A stretch of DNA of 64,000 bases from Eulemur rufifrons (taxonomy: Eukaryota; Chordata; Mammalia; Primates; Lemuridae): the NCBI RefSeq assembly GCF_041146395.1, contig NC_090989.1:216598843-216662842 (forward strand), in the 5' to 3' direction. Under the pieces are notes generated by a model. That model did no database searches. It had not been told where the DNA came from and worked only from the letters and a program-made list of their open reading frames with translations. Shown in pieces: positions 1 through 12,500 of the stretch (position 1 is the first letter of the stretch; every line of letters begins with the position of its first letter). Both the position numbers and the translations under genes were made by a program.

Positions 1-3000
1 AGTCCAGTGAGGGTGATCTCAATGCCAGCGTTCACATCCTGTGTGCCCAACAGCAGCATCCCTGCCCTCTGCACAAATAAAACAATTAAAGAAGGGTACG
101 GGTGCTTTTGCTCAGCCAACATAGGGTCACTTTGAGGCCAGAACTGGCTTTCTTTTTTCTAACTGGAAGCAGAGAACATATTTAAATAACCAGGGACAAT
201 TATGCCAAAGAATTTTAACAAGGAGTTTCCTTTCTTGTTTTTTTTTTTACTTCTCTTATTTCATTATAGGAGATTCAGGTAACCTTCTCTGCAGTGTTGC
301 TGGACAAATGATCCTGGAAAGAATGAGGAGAAGAGTTGCTGGCTGGTGTGTGTGTGTGTATGTTTTGGTTGCGACTGTGGCATCTTTCCTCTCTCTCCAT
401 TCCATTGCTGGCCAGCAAACTTGTGTTACATCCCTTTCATGCCTGTCTGTGCCACCGCAGGTAAGGTTTGCCGTCATTGCTTCAGAGGGTCTCAGGAGGC
501 TCCACGGTGGGGTCACTCTTGCACCCCAGCAGAGACTCCCTGAATCCACCTCACGTCTATTGAGAAGAGAGTCTAACAAAAAAAATGTTTTCAAAACCAA
601 ACCTCAAAGAAATTATGCCACTGCCAACAGGCAATTTCTTTTGAGTCAGCTGCATATTTTAGAACAGAAATGGAAGGGTTAATTGATCCCCTTGATGGTA
701 TCTGGGAGGGGCAAAAGCAAATGGCCCTACTCATTCTAGTTATTGCGCTGTGCCAGCAATTACGGTGTTATCTGAAATAGCTCTGAAGCCTGGTGACAAT
801 GCCACCAGCTCTTGATTTAGGAGGAAAGCTTTCATGTGGAAATCTTTTTCTTCTATTTCCTTTCTTATATCATCTCCCTTCCACCTACGTTTTTTTCCCC
901 TTTTGTGTATTCTTTTTCTATAGCTTCTTTACCCAAAAGTACAAGAAGCCATTTTCATCTTTAGATTTCAGTAATTTTTATATAAAGAGACATTCCTTAC
1001 TTAGTGATCATGAAGTAGTAAGTCGATCCTGAAGTATTCATTTGGTTAAATGAATTCGAGTGAACACAAAACTATGACGTTTTAAGGACAGACAGCATTA
1101 CACAAGGAGCTCAATTGCCACTTAAGATGACTTCTAAAGACCTATTTGTAAACCTCGGTCTTTCCATTTAAAAAAAATAAATTCTTAGAAATTCTCCAAA
1201 AATAAAAAAAGAAATCAAAGTAACTAAGCAATCACGATCTTGAAATTATACTGACACCTGGGAGGCAGACAGCTACATCTAGAAGGTTGCTTTTGGTTTT
1301 TGGTTTTTGTTTGTTTGTTTGTTTGTTTGAGACGGGTTCACCCAGGCTGGAGTGCAGTGGCTCAATCACAGCTCACTGCACTTCCATCTTCCGGGCGCAA
1401 GTGATCCTCCTGGCTCATCCTCCCAAGTAGCTGGGACTACAGGTGTGCACCAACATGCCTGGCTAATTTTTTTTTCTATTTTTAGTAGAGATGGGGTCTC
1501 ACTTTGTTGCCCAGGCTGGTCTCAAACTCCTGACCTCAAGCGATCCTCCCGCCTTGGCCTCCCAGAGTGCTAGGATTACAGGCCATGAGCCAGTGTGCCT
1601 GGCCAGAAAGATGCTTTTGAAAGAATGCCTTCTTACTTGTTTTTAAGTTGGATTCATTACGTCTATTGTCTCTTTTAATGAACTCCATCTTTTCATTGTG
1701 CTGTGGATGAATTTCATACTTTCTTGGTGTGAGGATTAGTATAGCTAAGCCACCATATACTTTATGGTTTCCATTTAGTTATGAATCTTCCAAAATAAAA
1801 TTGTTTTGTGGAACAAGCACTTCTTGTATTAAAATATATCTCCTTCTGCCATTTTCCTTCATATTGCATTCTAAAAAGAAGTTGACAAGTACTTACATAT
1901 TGGAAAAGATGGAACTGAAGCAAAAAAATCCAGAGGGAAGCTACTACAGTGCTCTTTCACAAACATGTTTTATCAAGTGCATACATAGGTCTATATATAG
2001 ATGCTACATAGGTAGCATCTTCGAAGATATGTGGTATAAATGCTGTGTACAACAGCCTCAAATTAGTAACACATACAAACCCATAATTGGGTATATTTTT
2101 AACTGGTATCACTCTCTTCCCCCACCTTTTTTGTGGTAGAGTCAGATTCTTGATCTTTGTAGAGAACATCTTATTAAACTGCTTTTCAAGAGTTAACCCC
2201 ATCCAAATCTATATTCAACCAGTATTTTACTGCCATGTAATCACAGGGGGCTATTTAGAGTTCTGAAAAAATGAACACTGAGTTCTGGGAGGACTGGATC
2301 AGGCTTAAAGGTATGTCTTCTCTTACTCAGGCTTTGTGGAAATCTCTAATGATTCTAAAGTCTAGAACTCTATGACACAAATTGCAAGTGTTTAAACAGA
2401 AATATTTTAAAAAATGAAAATACAGGCATTGCTTCCCTTTTTAAGTGTGAAAGACTCAGGGCATTCCCTACACCTACCTATGGGGATTTGATCAGCACCT
2501 GCTGTGAGTTTCAAGGACGAGCTCCAAGGGAATGTAGAGCTTGCTTAAAACATAAAGGAATGCCAAAATTATGTCAGAGCTTTTAAGAGATTGGAATAAT
2601 GTCCTGATCTGCATCTACATTTTCCTGGACCCCTAGAGTTTCAATGGCTCTACTTGCCTGCATTTCCCACCTCCTATTTTCTCAGCACCACTCGAAAACT
2701 TCTACCCCCAAACCCCATGTTTCCACGAAGCAATTTTCAAGTTTTCCCAAAAGTGCGTATTTTCATAAAACTCAAAGATAATTGAGCTAGACCCTTCTTG
2801 AGTTTTCCCCATTTCTTTAAGAGGGAAGGTCTGGAGTCTGTGCTCAGTTATTCCAGGCCTGGCTAGAACTTTCCACGTATCACTGCACTGCCTGTTGAGT
2901 CCAGAGATGTCAGGGGCACTACAGGCCTCAAAATAAAAATAAAGGTATTTTACTCATCCACTCACTAGTGTCTGGTCCCTGGAGTGTGTGGGTCTGAGAT

Positions 3001-3490
3001 TATGTTACGATTCAATGACTAAATTCTCCCTTTAAATTAACTAGGGTCTAAAACTAAAAAGAGCTAAAGAGGATCAAACAGAGCCTCCTTCTTGACCATC
3101 AGAAAAAGGAAGTACTACATAAATTAGTATTATATAGATTAGAAAGTCATAAGTCAAGTGTTGCCCTCTCATCCTTTGGTAAGTTGAATATTTATACACT
3201 CCATCCACAACTATGTACAATACATATAATCATCCATAATATATGTATACCCTATATATGCATATATTTACACCATCTATTTAAGACTCTATGTAAGACA
3301 TATGTTAACCACTGAAATATAATTATGTGTGTATATACTTAGAGAACTATAGTCAGTATAATACTCATGATATATCTGTTATATCCACATATACACACTT
3401 GCCAAGGCTTCAGATTTATCCTTTTAGGTTAGATATTTCCTTGTTAAGAGCTTTCAATCTGTTATAAATGTCTTTTTGTTTGTCCCCCAG
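1..3490 (+). other. PRUNE2: PRUNE2 intron (partial) upstream of the first exon in the window
   Basis: No exon matching the BCH family upstream block (the part ending in an HGG-like motif) was found. The only recognised element is an antisense Alu at 1295-1604. The rest is AT-rich with no repeat I can name, including an AT-rich stretch at 3190-3400. An exon-like segment at 270-460 is discussed in the findings. Confidence 0.7.
1295..1604 (-). repeat. Old Alu (AluJ-like), antisense
   Basis: On the + strand it starts with a (TTTG)n/T-rich tail and runs through both arms to 'gtgtgcctggcc'. It lacks the strepsirrhine linker. It is flanked by a degenerate duplication, agaaggttgctttt (1281-1294) and agaaagatgctttt (1605-1618), as expected for an old L1-mediated insertion. 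Confidence 0.88.
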
Positions 3491-3593
3491 GATACTATGG
3501 GGACGGTCTAAATGCCATCATTGTGTTTGCCGCCTGTTTTCTGCCAGACAGCAGTCGGGCGGATTACCACTATGTCATGGAAAATCTTTTCCT
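3491..3593 (+). CDS. PRUNE2: PRUNE2 BCH exon 1 of window
   Basis: Acceptor 'tgtcccccag' ends at 3490 and donor 'gtgagt' starts at 3594. The exon begins in phase 1: one G from the upstream exon plus GA gives the first Gly. It encodes [29 protein letters not shown] and ENLF, the start of the conserved BCH block. It is 103 bases long, and the split Leu codon (CT/A) continues in the next exon. Confidence 0.95.
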
Positions 3594-6500
3594 GTGAGTG
3601 ATACTTATAACAAAGTACTTTGAGTTAATGTCTATGGGCATGTAATGGCGGATGGAGCACCTTCAATGAAAGGAAATAGATGATGTGGAATATTCTAAGC
3701 CTTTGAGTAAAAGTCAATAAGGTTTCTGTCAAGGAATATTGCTCAAGAGGCTAACACATTTAAAGGAGCTCTTTCATCAGTAGAATAGATTGAAAACCAA
3801 ATGAACAGAGTTTAGCTCACATTTTAAAATTCTGTAACATTTCCTGTAGGCGAAGTATTATTTTTCTTCCTTGGTAAGATGTTCTTAGTCGGCTAAGATT
3901 GACTATAACCTGACTTCATTTACATCTGCCTTATTTAATCTGAGTTGCCTTTAGTATCTGATAACATTATTAACATTTTTTGAAAGTCAGGTTTCTAAGG
4001 TGCCCATTTTTCTAGCATATCAGCATTTAAAAAAAAAAAGATAACTATACAAATAAGTAATACTCCCAGAAAAATGATCTTAGGTAATTATATTTTTCTC
4101 AAGGTAAAATGGTGATATGTACAACCATTCTTAAATGTCATATACCCTGTAATTTAAATGTTATATAATTATGGTGTATATGGAATGAAATATTTCATGT
4201 GGGAACTGAAAACACTCCTTTTCTTTCCTGTGATCAGATATGTAATAAGTACGTTAGAGCTGATGGTAGCTGAAGAGTATATGATTGTGTACTTGAATGG
4301 CGCAACCCCAAGACGCAAGATGCCCGGGCTAGGCTGGATGAAGAAATGCTACCAGATGATTGATAGACGGTATGTGAGTTCCATTATTTAGTCACTATTT
4401 TGACTTCCCCAATAGCTACCGTATCTAATTCCCTTTTAGTCTGCCAAAAATGCAGTCACATTTTAGGATCGTCAAGTTATGGATATTTGAAACAAAAAAA
4501 TTATAGAAATAGTAATAAAAGTGTCACACATGATACCCCAAAATTTAAATAAAGCAAATCATCCCCAGATTTTGTTAAATGTAATCTCAATCCTGGCAGA
4601 CCAAGTGCATTTGGATCTATGCATATGCTGTTGCCACATGGAGGTGCGACTTGAGCTGATAAACCAAACACCCATGATTCTTTAGCAGTATCATGTGGCC
4701 TTGCTATGTTTTATGTGCATTGGGACTATTGTGATTTGGACAGTCACTGACATCTTGTTTCAACATTCGCTGTCAATTCAGGTTAACCACTAACTCATAC
4801 AGTGCCTTCGTGTGCCCCTTCCTCAAGTCTGTCGGAACAAAACACTTCATTGCCACCTACAGAAAAATTATCATAATAAACATATAAATTTATATCTGCA
4901 GTATGTGTGGCATTCATTTAGATGTGGCTCCTTGCATAATAGCATGAAAGTGCACAGTTATGTTAACTAAAATCTGTTTTATGACCCAAACCTTCATAAA
5001 ATAACATTGCTAATGCTGCAAACTGGGCCTGAAAATCGAGAATTGTTCAAATGGTAAATTGAAGGCCAAACAACCACATGATGTACTGTTACTATTTTCA
5101 TCATAAAGAAGGAGAAACCAAGGCTCAGTAAGATTCAGTAAATTGTCTAAGTTGCTACTAAGAGTGTATTATTTTCAAAATAGTAAAGGTAATGCTGACA
5201 AAAATGAAAAGTATCATTAAACAAAATATGTCATGATGGTTATAGATTCATGCACTCTAAGAATACAACCATTCCATTATATTTTACATTTATTCCTATG
5301 AGAAAATAAGATTTGAATCATACAAGTTTCAAATTATGTCCCAAAAAGCATTCTTTTTATTAATCATGGCCATTCTATACCTTCTCACCAGGTATAAAAT
5401 CCCTAGAACTCTCTAAAATTATATTCTTATTTAGGGATATATTTTGCTTTAATTTCTATGGAAAATGAGTTAAGAGTAATGTATTTTTTCTTTTTTCAAA
5501 ATAGGTTAAGGAAGAATTTGAAGTCATTCATCATTGTTCATCCATCCTGGTTCATCAGAACAATCCTTGCAGTGACACGACCCTTTATAAGGTATAGTTA
5601 TTATTGTCATAGAAGTAAAAGTACTACTAAAGTAGTCTTAAAAAATATGTATTCATTGTACTAAAAACAAGAACTCATAAACTATGAGTATCTAGGAAAA
5701 TATACTTTGCCCCTGCCTCTCCTGGAAAGATTCTTTGTAGTATCCATCAAGAGTCCCTAATTAAGAGTGAGAATCATTTCATAATGAATATTTCCCCTGG
5801 ATCACTACAAAACATGACTTACAAATTGCTTGCTGTAAACATGGAACGTGAAGTGGTGGGATTTTCACTCCACATTAAAAAGAGGAAAAGTTAATACTTT
5901 TAAAGTGATATGTTATTTTGTAGAGAATGGAAAAGTAGAATAACTTGATAATGGAAAATAAAGACTAACCAAGGACAGAAACAGGAGCCATATCTTGTCT
6001 TAATTGTTCCATTTCTTCTGAACAAATATTGTGTAGGTCACCAAAGTTAAGGAAGGGGTCCGCGCAGCCATTCTGAGAGCTGTGTTTTGATCACCCATGA
6101 GGATTCTTGGTTTCAATTCAGTTCAATTTGGTGAATGTTTATGCATTTATTTTATTAATATGTTAGTTTCTGTATAACAATACATTTTGGGGATGCAAAG
6201 TAAAGTAAGATATGGCTCATAATATAGAACTTAAAACAGTAAATGAAAGGAATAATATTTATTTTCTAGAAAGCTTTAAAAATATAGTAAGGTCTTACCT
6301 ACTATCAGGATACAGATTAGATAAAATTGAAATTTTTCTGTCTCAAAGTTACTAATGAATTTCTTTTAAAAGTTTTGATCATGTTTGGAGAAAAAAAATT
6401 AAATGTTAAGATCCCTTTTTAAAACATAGATTTTACTGTATCTTACAGAGTCTACGCTTTTTGTTCAGTGTTCACTTAAATTTATTTTAGCATCCTTACT

Positions 6501-9500
6501 CCCTACTTCCAATGACCAAGTAGCAGGATTCACCCTCGTTTTCTTCTAGCAAAGTTTAGCTTTTTACCATACCGTGTTGAGTTGCTTTTTAAAAATATTA
6601 TGACCCGTTTAAGGTATACTAAAAGTCATTTCTTTTAATAATTTTAAGAAATACTTTTACAAGGGGGGTAGAAATCAATGTACACTGATAAGCTTATAAA
6701 AAGTTTAATGGGTAAAAAGTAAACATTAACACGATTATTGATTCATCAATGTTTGTTTAATAATTCAGCTCTTATAATTATAAAAAGAAATATGTTTTTT
6801 CTTGATAATGTTGAAAAACAAACTTTAGACAAGTTCAATTTAGCAGAGTTTATGTGAACAAAGAACCATTCATGAATCAAGCATTACTCAGTACCAGGAG
6901 AGGTCTAAAAGGCGTCACCCAGCAATGTGGGCAGGCAGTATTTATAAACAGAAAAAGGAAATGACCTACAGAAATAGCTTGATTGGTTATAGCTGGTCGC
7001 TTGTCTTATTTGGGCATGATGTGATGAGGCATGTATGGTAATAGTGTGGTTGGCAGCCTCTGATTAGCTGAAGCTCAGCTGCTATGATTGACTGAGACTC
7101 AGCTATCTATTACAAAAATATCCTCTTGAGTTAGGTTGCAGTTTGTTTACATACTAAGTTAGGTTGCAGTTTGCTACCTAGGAACTCAAAGTACAGAGGG
7201 AGCCTCAGACCAAATTTGGTTTAACAGTAAGAAAACGTTTGTTATTGTTAGTATATTTAAAAATGCTTATAATTCAACATTATTTATTGAAGTGAGTTTC
7301 AAGATAATAACGATAGCAATAATAAAAAAATTATAGCAATGACCTGGTAAATTACATCTAATAAGGGCTTACATTTATTGAGTGCTTATAAGCATTATCT
7401 AATTTAACCTAATGACGTCTTCTGAAGCAGACGCTGTTTACTATTTCTGTTATATAAGAAAAAACACTGACGCTCGGGGAGGTCAAATAAATTGTCTAAA
7501 GCAGGAGCCAGCAAACATTGTGAAGAATCAAATAGTAATTATTTTAGGCTTCATAGGTCTCAGTCACGACTACTCAGCTCTGCTATTACAGAGCGGAAGG
7601 CGCCATAGAGAATATGTAAACAAGTACATGGCCGTGTTCCAGTAAAACTTTAGTTATGAACATTGAAATTGAATTTCCTTTAATTTTCACATGACAAAGT
7701 ATTCTTGTTTTGATATTTTTTCAACCATTTAAAAAGCATAGAAACCATTCATAGCTCAAGGACTATAAAAAGACACAGCAAGCTGGCTTCAGCCCATGGG
7801 CTATAGTTTACCAGCCCCAGATCAAGGGTAACATAGACAATAAATGAGGCTCAGACTCTGAATTCTAAAAACACCCATGTCAAGGACTTAAGCACTGTAT
7901 TCTATAGTTTCGTCATGTAAGAGCCTCTTTAAAGATCCTCCTTTTGAATCAACTTATGTCAGTATGACCAACTTTTAGACCTGAAAAAAGAGGCCCCTAA
8001 AATGTATTATAGGGGTTTTTTTTGGCCACTAAAGGGTAACATCTATGGTAAGGGTATATGGCAAATTCATTTTTAAAAATGAGTTGTTTGGCTGTGTCAA
8101 GCAAAGTGCTAGAGATTGAAAAATCACATGGTTCAGTCGTGTCTTCAAGGAGCTTAAAGACCAGAGCAGACACAGGCAGACAAGTAAATATTTCAATACA
8201 GCGTGCAAGTGAAGCACTTTGAGGGGCTGGGGACTAAATCCAGGTGAGGGTGAGTTTTGGGGTACCGTGAGGAGAAAGAAGGCTGAGTCTGCGTCAAGAG
8301 AGGCTTTCTAGGAGACTTTCCTTCAAAGTGAGTTTTGAAGAACTATTAATAATAGGATAGACTAGCTGAAATTAGGGAGAAGACCAATCCAGGTGGAGGA
8401 AATAGCAGATACAAATGCATCAGTAAGGACAGAACACGGCATGTTTCAAGAACGTAAATTCTACCGAAGATACACTGGAGCTGGAGGTTTTCCCTTTGCA
8501 TGATTTCTTCCTCCCTCTCACCCACTCAGTCTTTTATCAAAACCTGGATTTAGCTCCAAACTCCAGAGGAAGGAAGAAGTTTAATGTACTAGTGTATCAT
8601 TGGTAATGTATGTTGACCCAAGATATGTCAGGAGGACTAGAAGAGAATAAGTATATGGAGAGAAAATTTGTTCACAAGGCACAGCCCATGGACCCAGGGT
8701 CAAAATAGCAAGTAAAGTATTAAAAATATATATATATTTAAAAAAACAAAAAAGCTTCTTACTAGAAAGCACGGTAGTTGAACACAAGGCAGTACCATTG
8801 GCAGACAGCTCAGCACAATCCCAGTAGACTAGAGAGATCTTTTTATTTCACATCATTTAAGAATGTTAGATCCTGGATCAAGTTCCCTTTCAAGCAGAAT
8901 GATACACTTTAAAAATAAGTGTGCAATTACACAAATAAGAAAGTGCATTCTTCAGAAACACACCCCATCATTACAGATAAGACCAAGTTCTTCCGTTAAT
9001 AATTACCAATTCCTGTTTCTAAACCCCTTCCCCAGAGACAAATTCTTTTATCAGTTTCACTGGTATTCTTCCAAGTTGTTTTCTATGCATTCACACACGT
9101 CTGAAATGATCACATTTGGATGAAAGCTGTTTGTAATTCAAATCCAATTATTGGAACATATTTTTGAATGTTGGTCCATGTGGAATAAACTTTCAAACTA
9201 AAACTTAAAAGAAAACTGAAAAAAAATGTTAAATAAAACTGAAACTAATAAAATAAGAGAAAAATTAGTTCACATATTTTTAAAAATATCATCAACCTTG
9301 GTAGATTCTGAAAGAACTAACAATAATATTTTTGTTTGTTATAAACAAATAAACAAGCAAATAAGGCCAAACAAACCATAAACCAGTGACTATTCAGAGT
9401 GGCAGGAACCTCTGGGAGGCTGTGTAATGTATGGTCAAGAGTGTGTACTCTGAAGTCAGACTCCCCAGGTTAGTATTATACAAGCTCCGCCACTTACTAA

Positions 9501-12500
9501 TGGTGAGACCTTGGGCAAACCTTAACTCCCTCTTTCTCAGTTTCCTTTACCTTGTCTTTAAAAGAGGATAATATCGGTACCTCCTAGCTTACTAGGCTGT
9601 AATAAGAAATACATGAGTTAATATATATAAACCACTTAAAACAGTGTGGCCAAATACTGCATGATCTCACTTATATGTGCAATCTAAAAAAGTTGAACTC
9701 ATAGAAGTAAAGAGTAGAGTGGTGTTTACCAGGGTCTGGAGGTTGTGGATAGGGTTGAAGAAATGTTGGTCAAAGATTACAAAATTTCAGTTAAACAAGA
9801 GAAATAAGTTCTACAGCTATTGTACAACATGGTGCTGATAGTTAATAACAATGTATTATATCCTTGGAAAGATAGTAGATTTAGGTAAGAGAAAATATTT
9901 TAAGTATTCTTACCATAAAAAAAGATAAGTATGTGAGGTAATGCATCTATTAATTAGCTAAGTTTAGCCATTTCACAATGTATACATATTTCAAAACATC
10001 ATGTTGTACATAATAAATATATATAATTTTTATTTGTCAATTTAAAAAATTTAAAAAAACAAAACAACAACAGCAAAACAATGTCTGGTATAGAGTCACT
10101 ACTTGAACAATGTTAGCCTTTCTTCTTAGCAAGAGTGCTGGGGCAAGATGTTAAGTGTATCAGGATTCTGAAGAAGAGGCAATGGCCTTAGAAGAGATGA
10201 GTAGCGACTAATGATATATTTTTTTCTTTTTTTTAGTTCAAAATTCAGCAGTAAAATTAAATATGTCAGTAGCTTATCAGAACTCAGTGGGCTGATCCCA
10301 ATGGATTGCATCCATATTCCAGAGAGCATCATCAAGTAAGTCCTGATGGTTTCAAAGATTTGTTAAGAAATCGTACATGTTTGGAGAAGGGGGTTGGAAA
10401 ACAGCTAAGTTCTGGAATAGTGGGGAAATGGCTTATCTTATATTTAAAGCAATATTAAATTTTCTTCAATATATAGAGTTTTTTTTCCTATAAGCTATAG
10501 ATAACTGTTCTGTTCTTTAAGATCCTCTTTCATATAATCTTCTTCTGGGATTATTGATTACTGATTTTTACCTTGAATCTTGTTACCACTTTGGAAAATG
10601 CATAAGTTTAGCATTAGCCAGTATATCAGTTACTTGTGTCCCTCTCTCTGCACAGACACAATAGGGTCTTAGCATAGCTTGGATTTCTTTATTGTCTCAT
10701 ATAAAGTAATTTATCTGCATGACCCTAGGAAAACAGAAAGAAATAACTTTCTGTTTCTTCTAAATCCCTTTTTTTCCCCCATGGGTCCCTTCAGGTGTAA
10801 GACTAGGTAGAGGGTATTTGTCCAGTGGTGGGTGGGTGGTTAGGAAAGGTTTTCCCTGCTCAGCACAGGGCAATGCAGCAGCAGCATCCTTGCATGGATA
10901 CTGAAGGTCTCAGGACTGTGCTACAAAAATATGAGTAAAGGTTAACTAAACAAGTACTTGGAGCTGGGATTTTAAAACAGGGATCCTGGAGACTGAACAC
11001 TCAGTTCAGTGATCCATTATTGCAAAGAACCATTGTTTTCTATGTGTCATGTTTTTACTTTCACTGTGTCTGATTCACTAGGTTTTGATTTGATTAGAAT
11101 TGAGAGGGACTTAATCGTCAGCACAAAGAAAACAGACAAGTATCAACCATCCTCCTCCATCAGATGGATGACAAAACGGACCTCTCAACTTGGGCTCCCA
11201 AAAGAGTCTGTCCCCCACCACCCACCCTGACCTCCCACCCACTGCCACACACACAAAGGCACAGAAACTAGAAAGAAAGGATTCTCATTTAATGTGTGTC
11301 TGTGAAATGCTGGGCATAGAAGTGCTCTGTTTATATCATTTATTTAACTCCATTGTAAACCCCCATTTTACAGATGCAGGGAAGATAACTTAGTAAGAAG
11401 TTACTTGTACAAAGTATAAGTGGGAACCAGGAAGAGATGGAACTAGAATTCAAATTCAGGTCAGCCTGGCACCAAAATTCTCATGCAATTTTCTAGTAGT
11501 TTCTTCTACCTTCTTTTGAGGGTTCTTCTAAATTCAAAGCTAAGAAATAATTGCATTTGGTTTTCCTATATACCAATATCGGGCATGAACACAGCAGATT
11601 GATTGGGCTTACAGTGGTCAGTTGGCCCCACTGAATCAAACAGAGTGTTCATAAGATTCTAATGATGCTTTCAGTCCTCATTAGCTTCGTGGAGTTCCCA
11701 CAACCAGCACTCATCATAGCTCTGGCCTGCTGCCTCTAAAAGCTGTGCCCCATCTCCAAAATCCACTCCTACTCTTTAAATAAAAAAAGTACTGGTGCAC
11801 TCACCTCCTTTAATGCTGTCTCCCTTTGCAAAAGAGGACAAAGACATTCTCTTTTCTGGTGGAATTAAGCATTGGCCACTTTCCAGGTAAATATGATAAC
11901 ATTTCCCTGGTAGGACAGAGACAATAGGTGAAAAGAGAATGGACTTTGGAAACTTAGATTTGACCCTTCCCTCCTACCTCTCACTGTCTGTTAGACTTCA
12001 GGCAACCTATTAAAATTCTCTGGGTCTCAGCTTCAGCATCTGTAAAATGGGGACATAATTTGCATTTCATGGAACAGTCCTGGGGATTGAATGAGAACAC
12101 TGTACATGAAGCATTCACAAAGCCGCCCAACACGGAGCTGGCAATCTGGAATGTTATTTACCATAATCACTTTGCTTTGAGAGCGTCACTGTCATATGGG
12201 AAAGTTCAACTGAGAAATTAAATATACCCAGGGCATTTTTCATTCATCTATCCACATCAGTTTTCAAGGGTTCCATTTGGGAAAAGTTACTTCAGGAGGA
12301 AGGGTTCCATTTGGAAAGATTTTCTTCTGAAGAAAGAAATTGAGCATCATTCATGTCCTCCCCACATGGCCATGTTTTCTTCCGTTTTCCGTAATTCATC
12401 TCCTTGGGATGTCCTTTCTGCCATTTATATATTATTGGTCCTCATTGCCTCAATTTCACATTATGCAAATTTCAAATTAAGCCACGGCTTCATTTTATTA

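Larger units (their letters stand above)
3594..10236 (+). other. PRUNE2: PRUNE2 introns between 3594 and 10236
   Basis: Three introns: 3594-4237, 4370-5504 and 5592-10236. The first two hold no repeat I can name apart from a faint MIR-like piece at 5060-5170. The third carries the LTR-like, MIR, hAT, L2-like and L1 pieces listed separately. At 8460-9410 I see nothing recognisable with confidence. Confidence 0.7.

Noticed and set aside
483..545. Segment translating as LRRLHGG near 500-520, a possible end of the missing upstream BCH exon
   Set aside because: The BCH family has an HGG just before YYGDG, but there is no proper donor after it, the surrounding residues do not match, and the phase is wrong.
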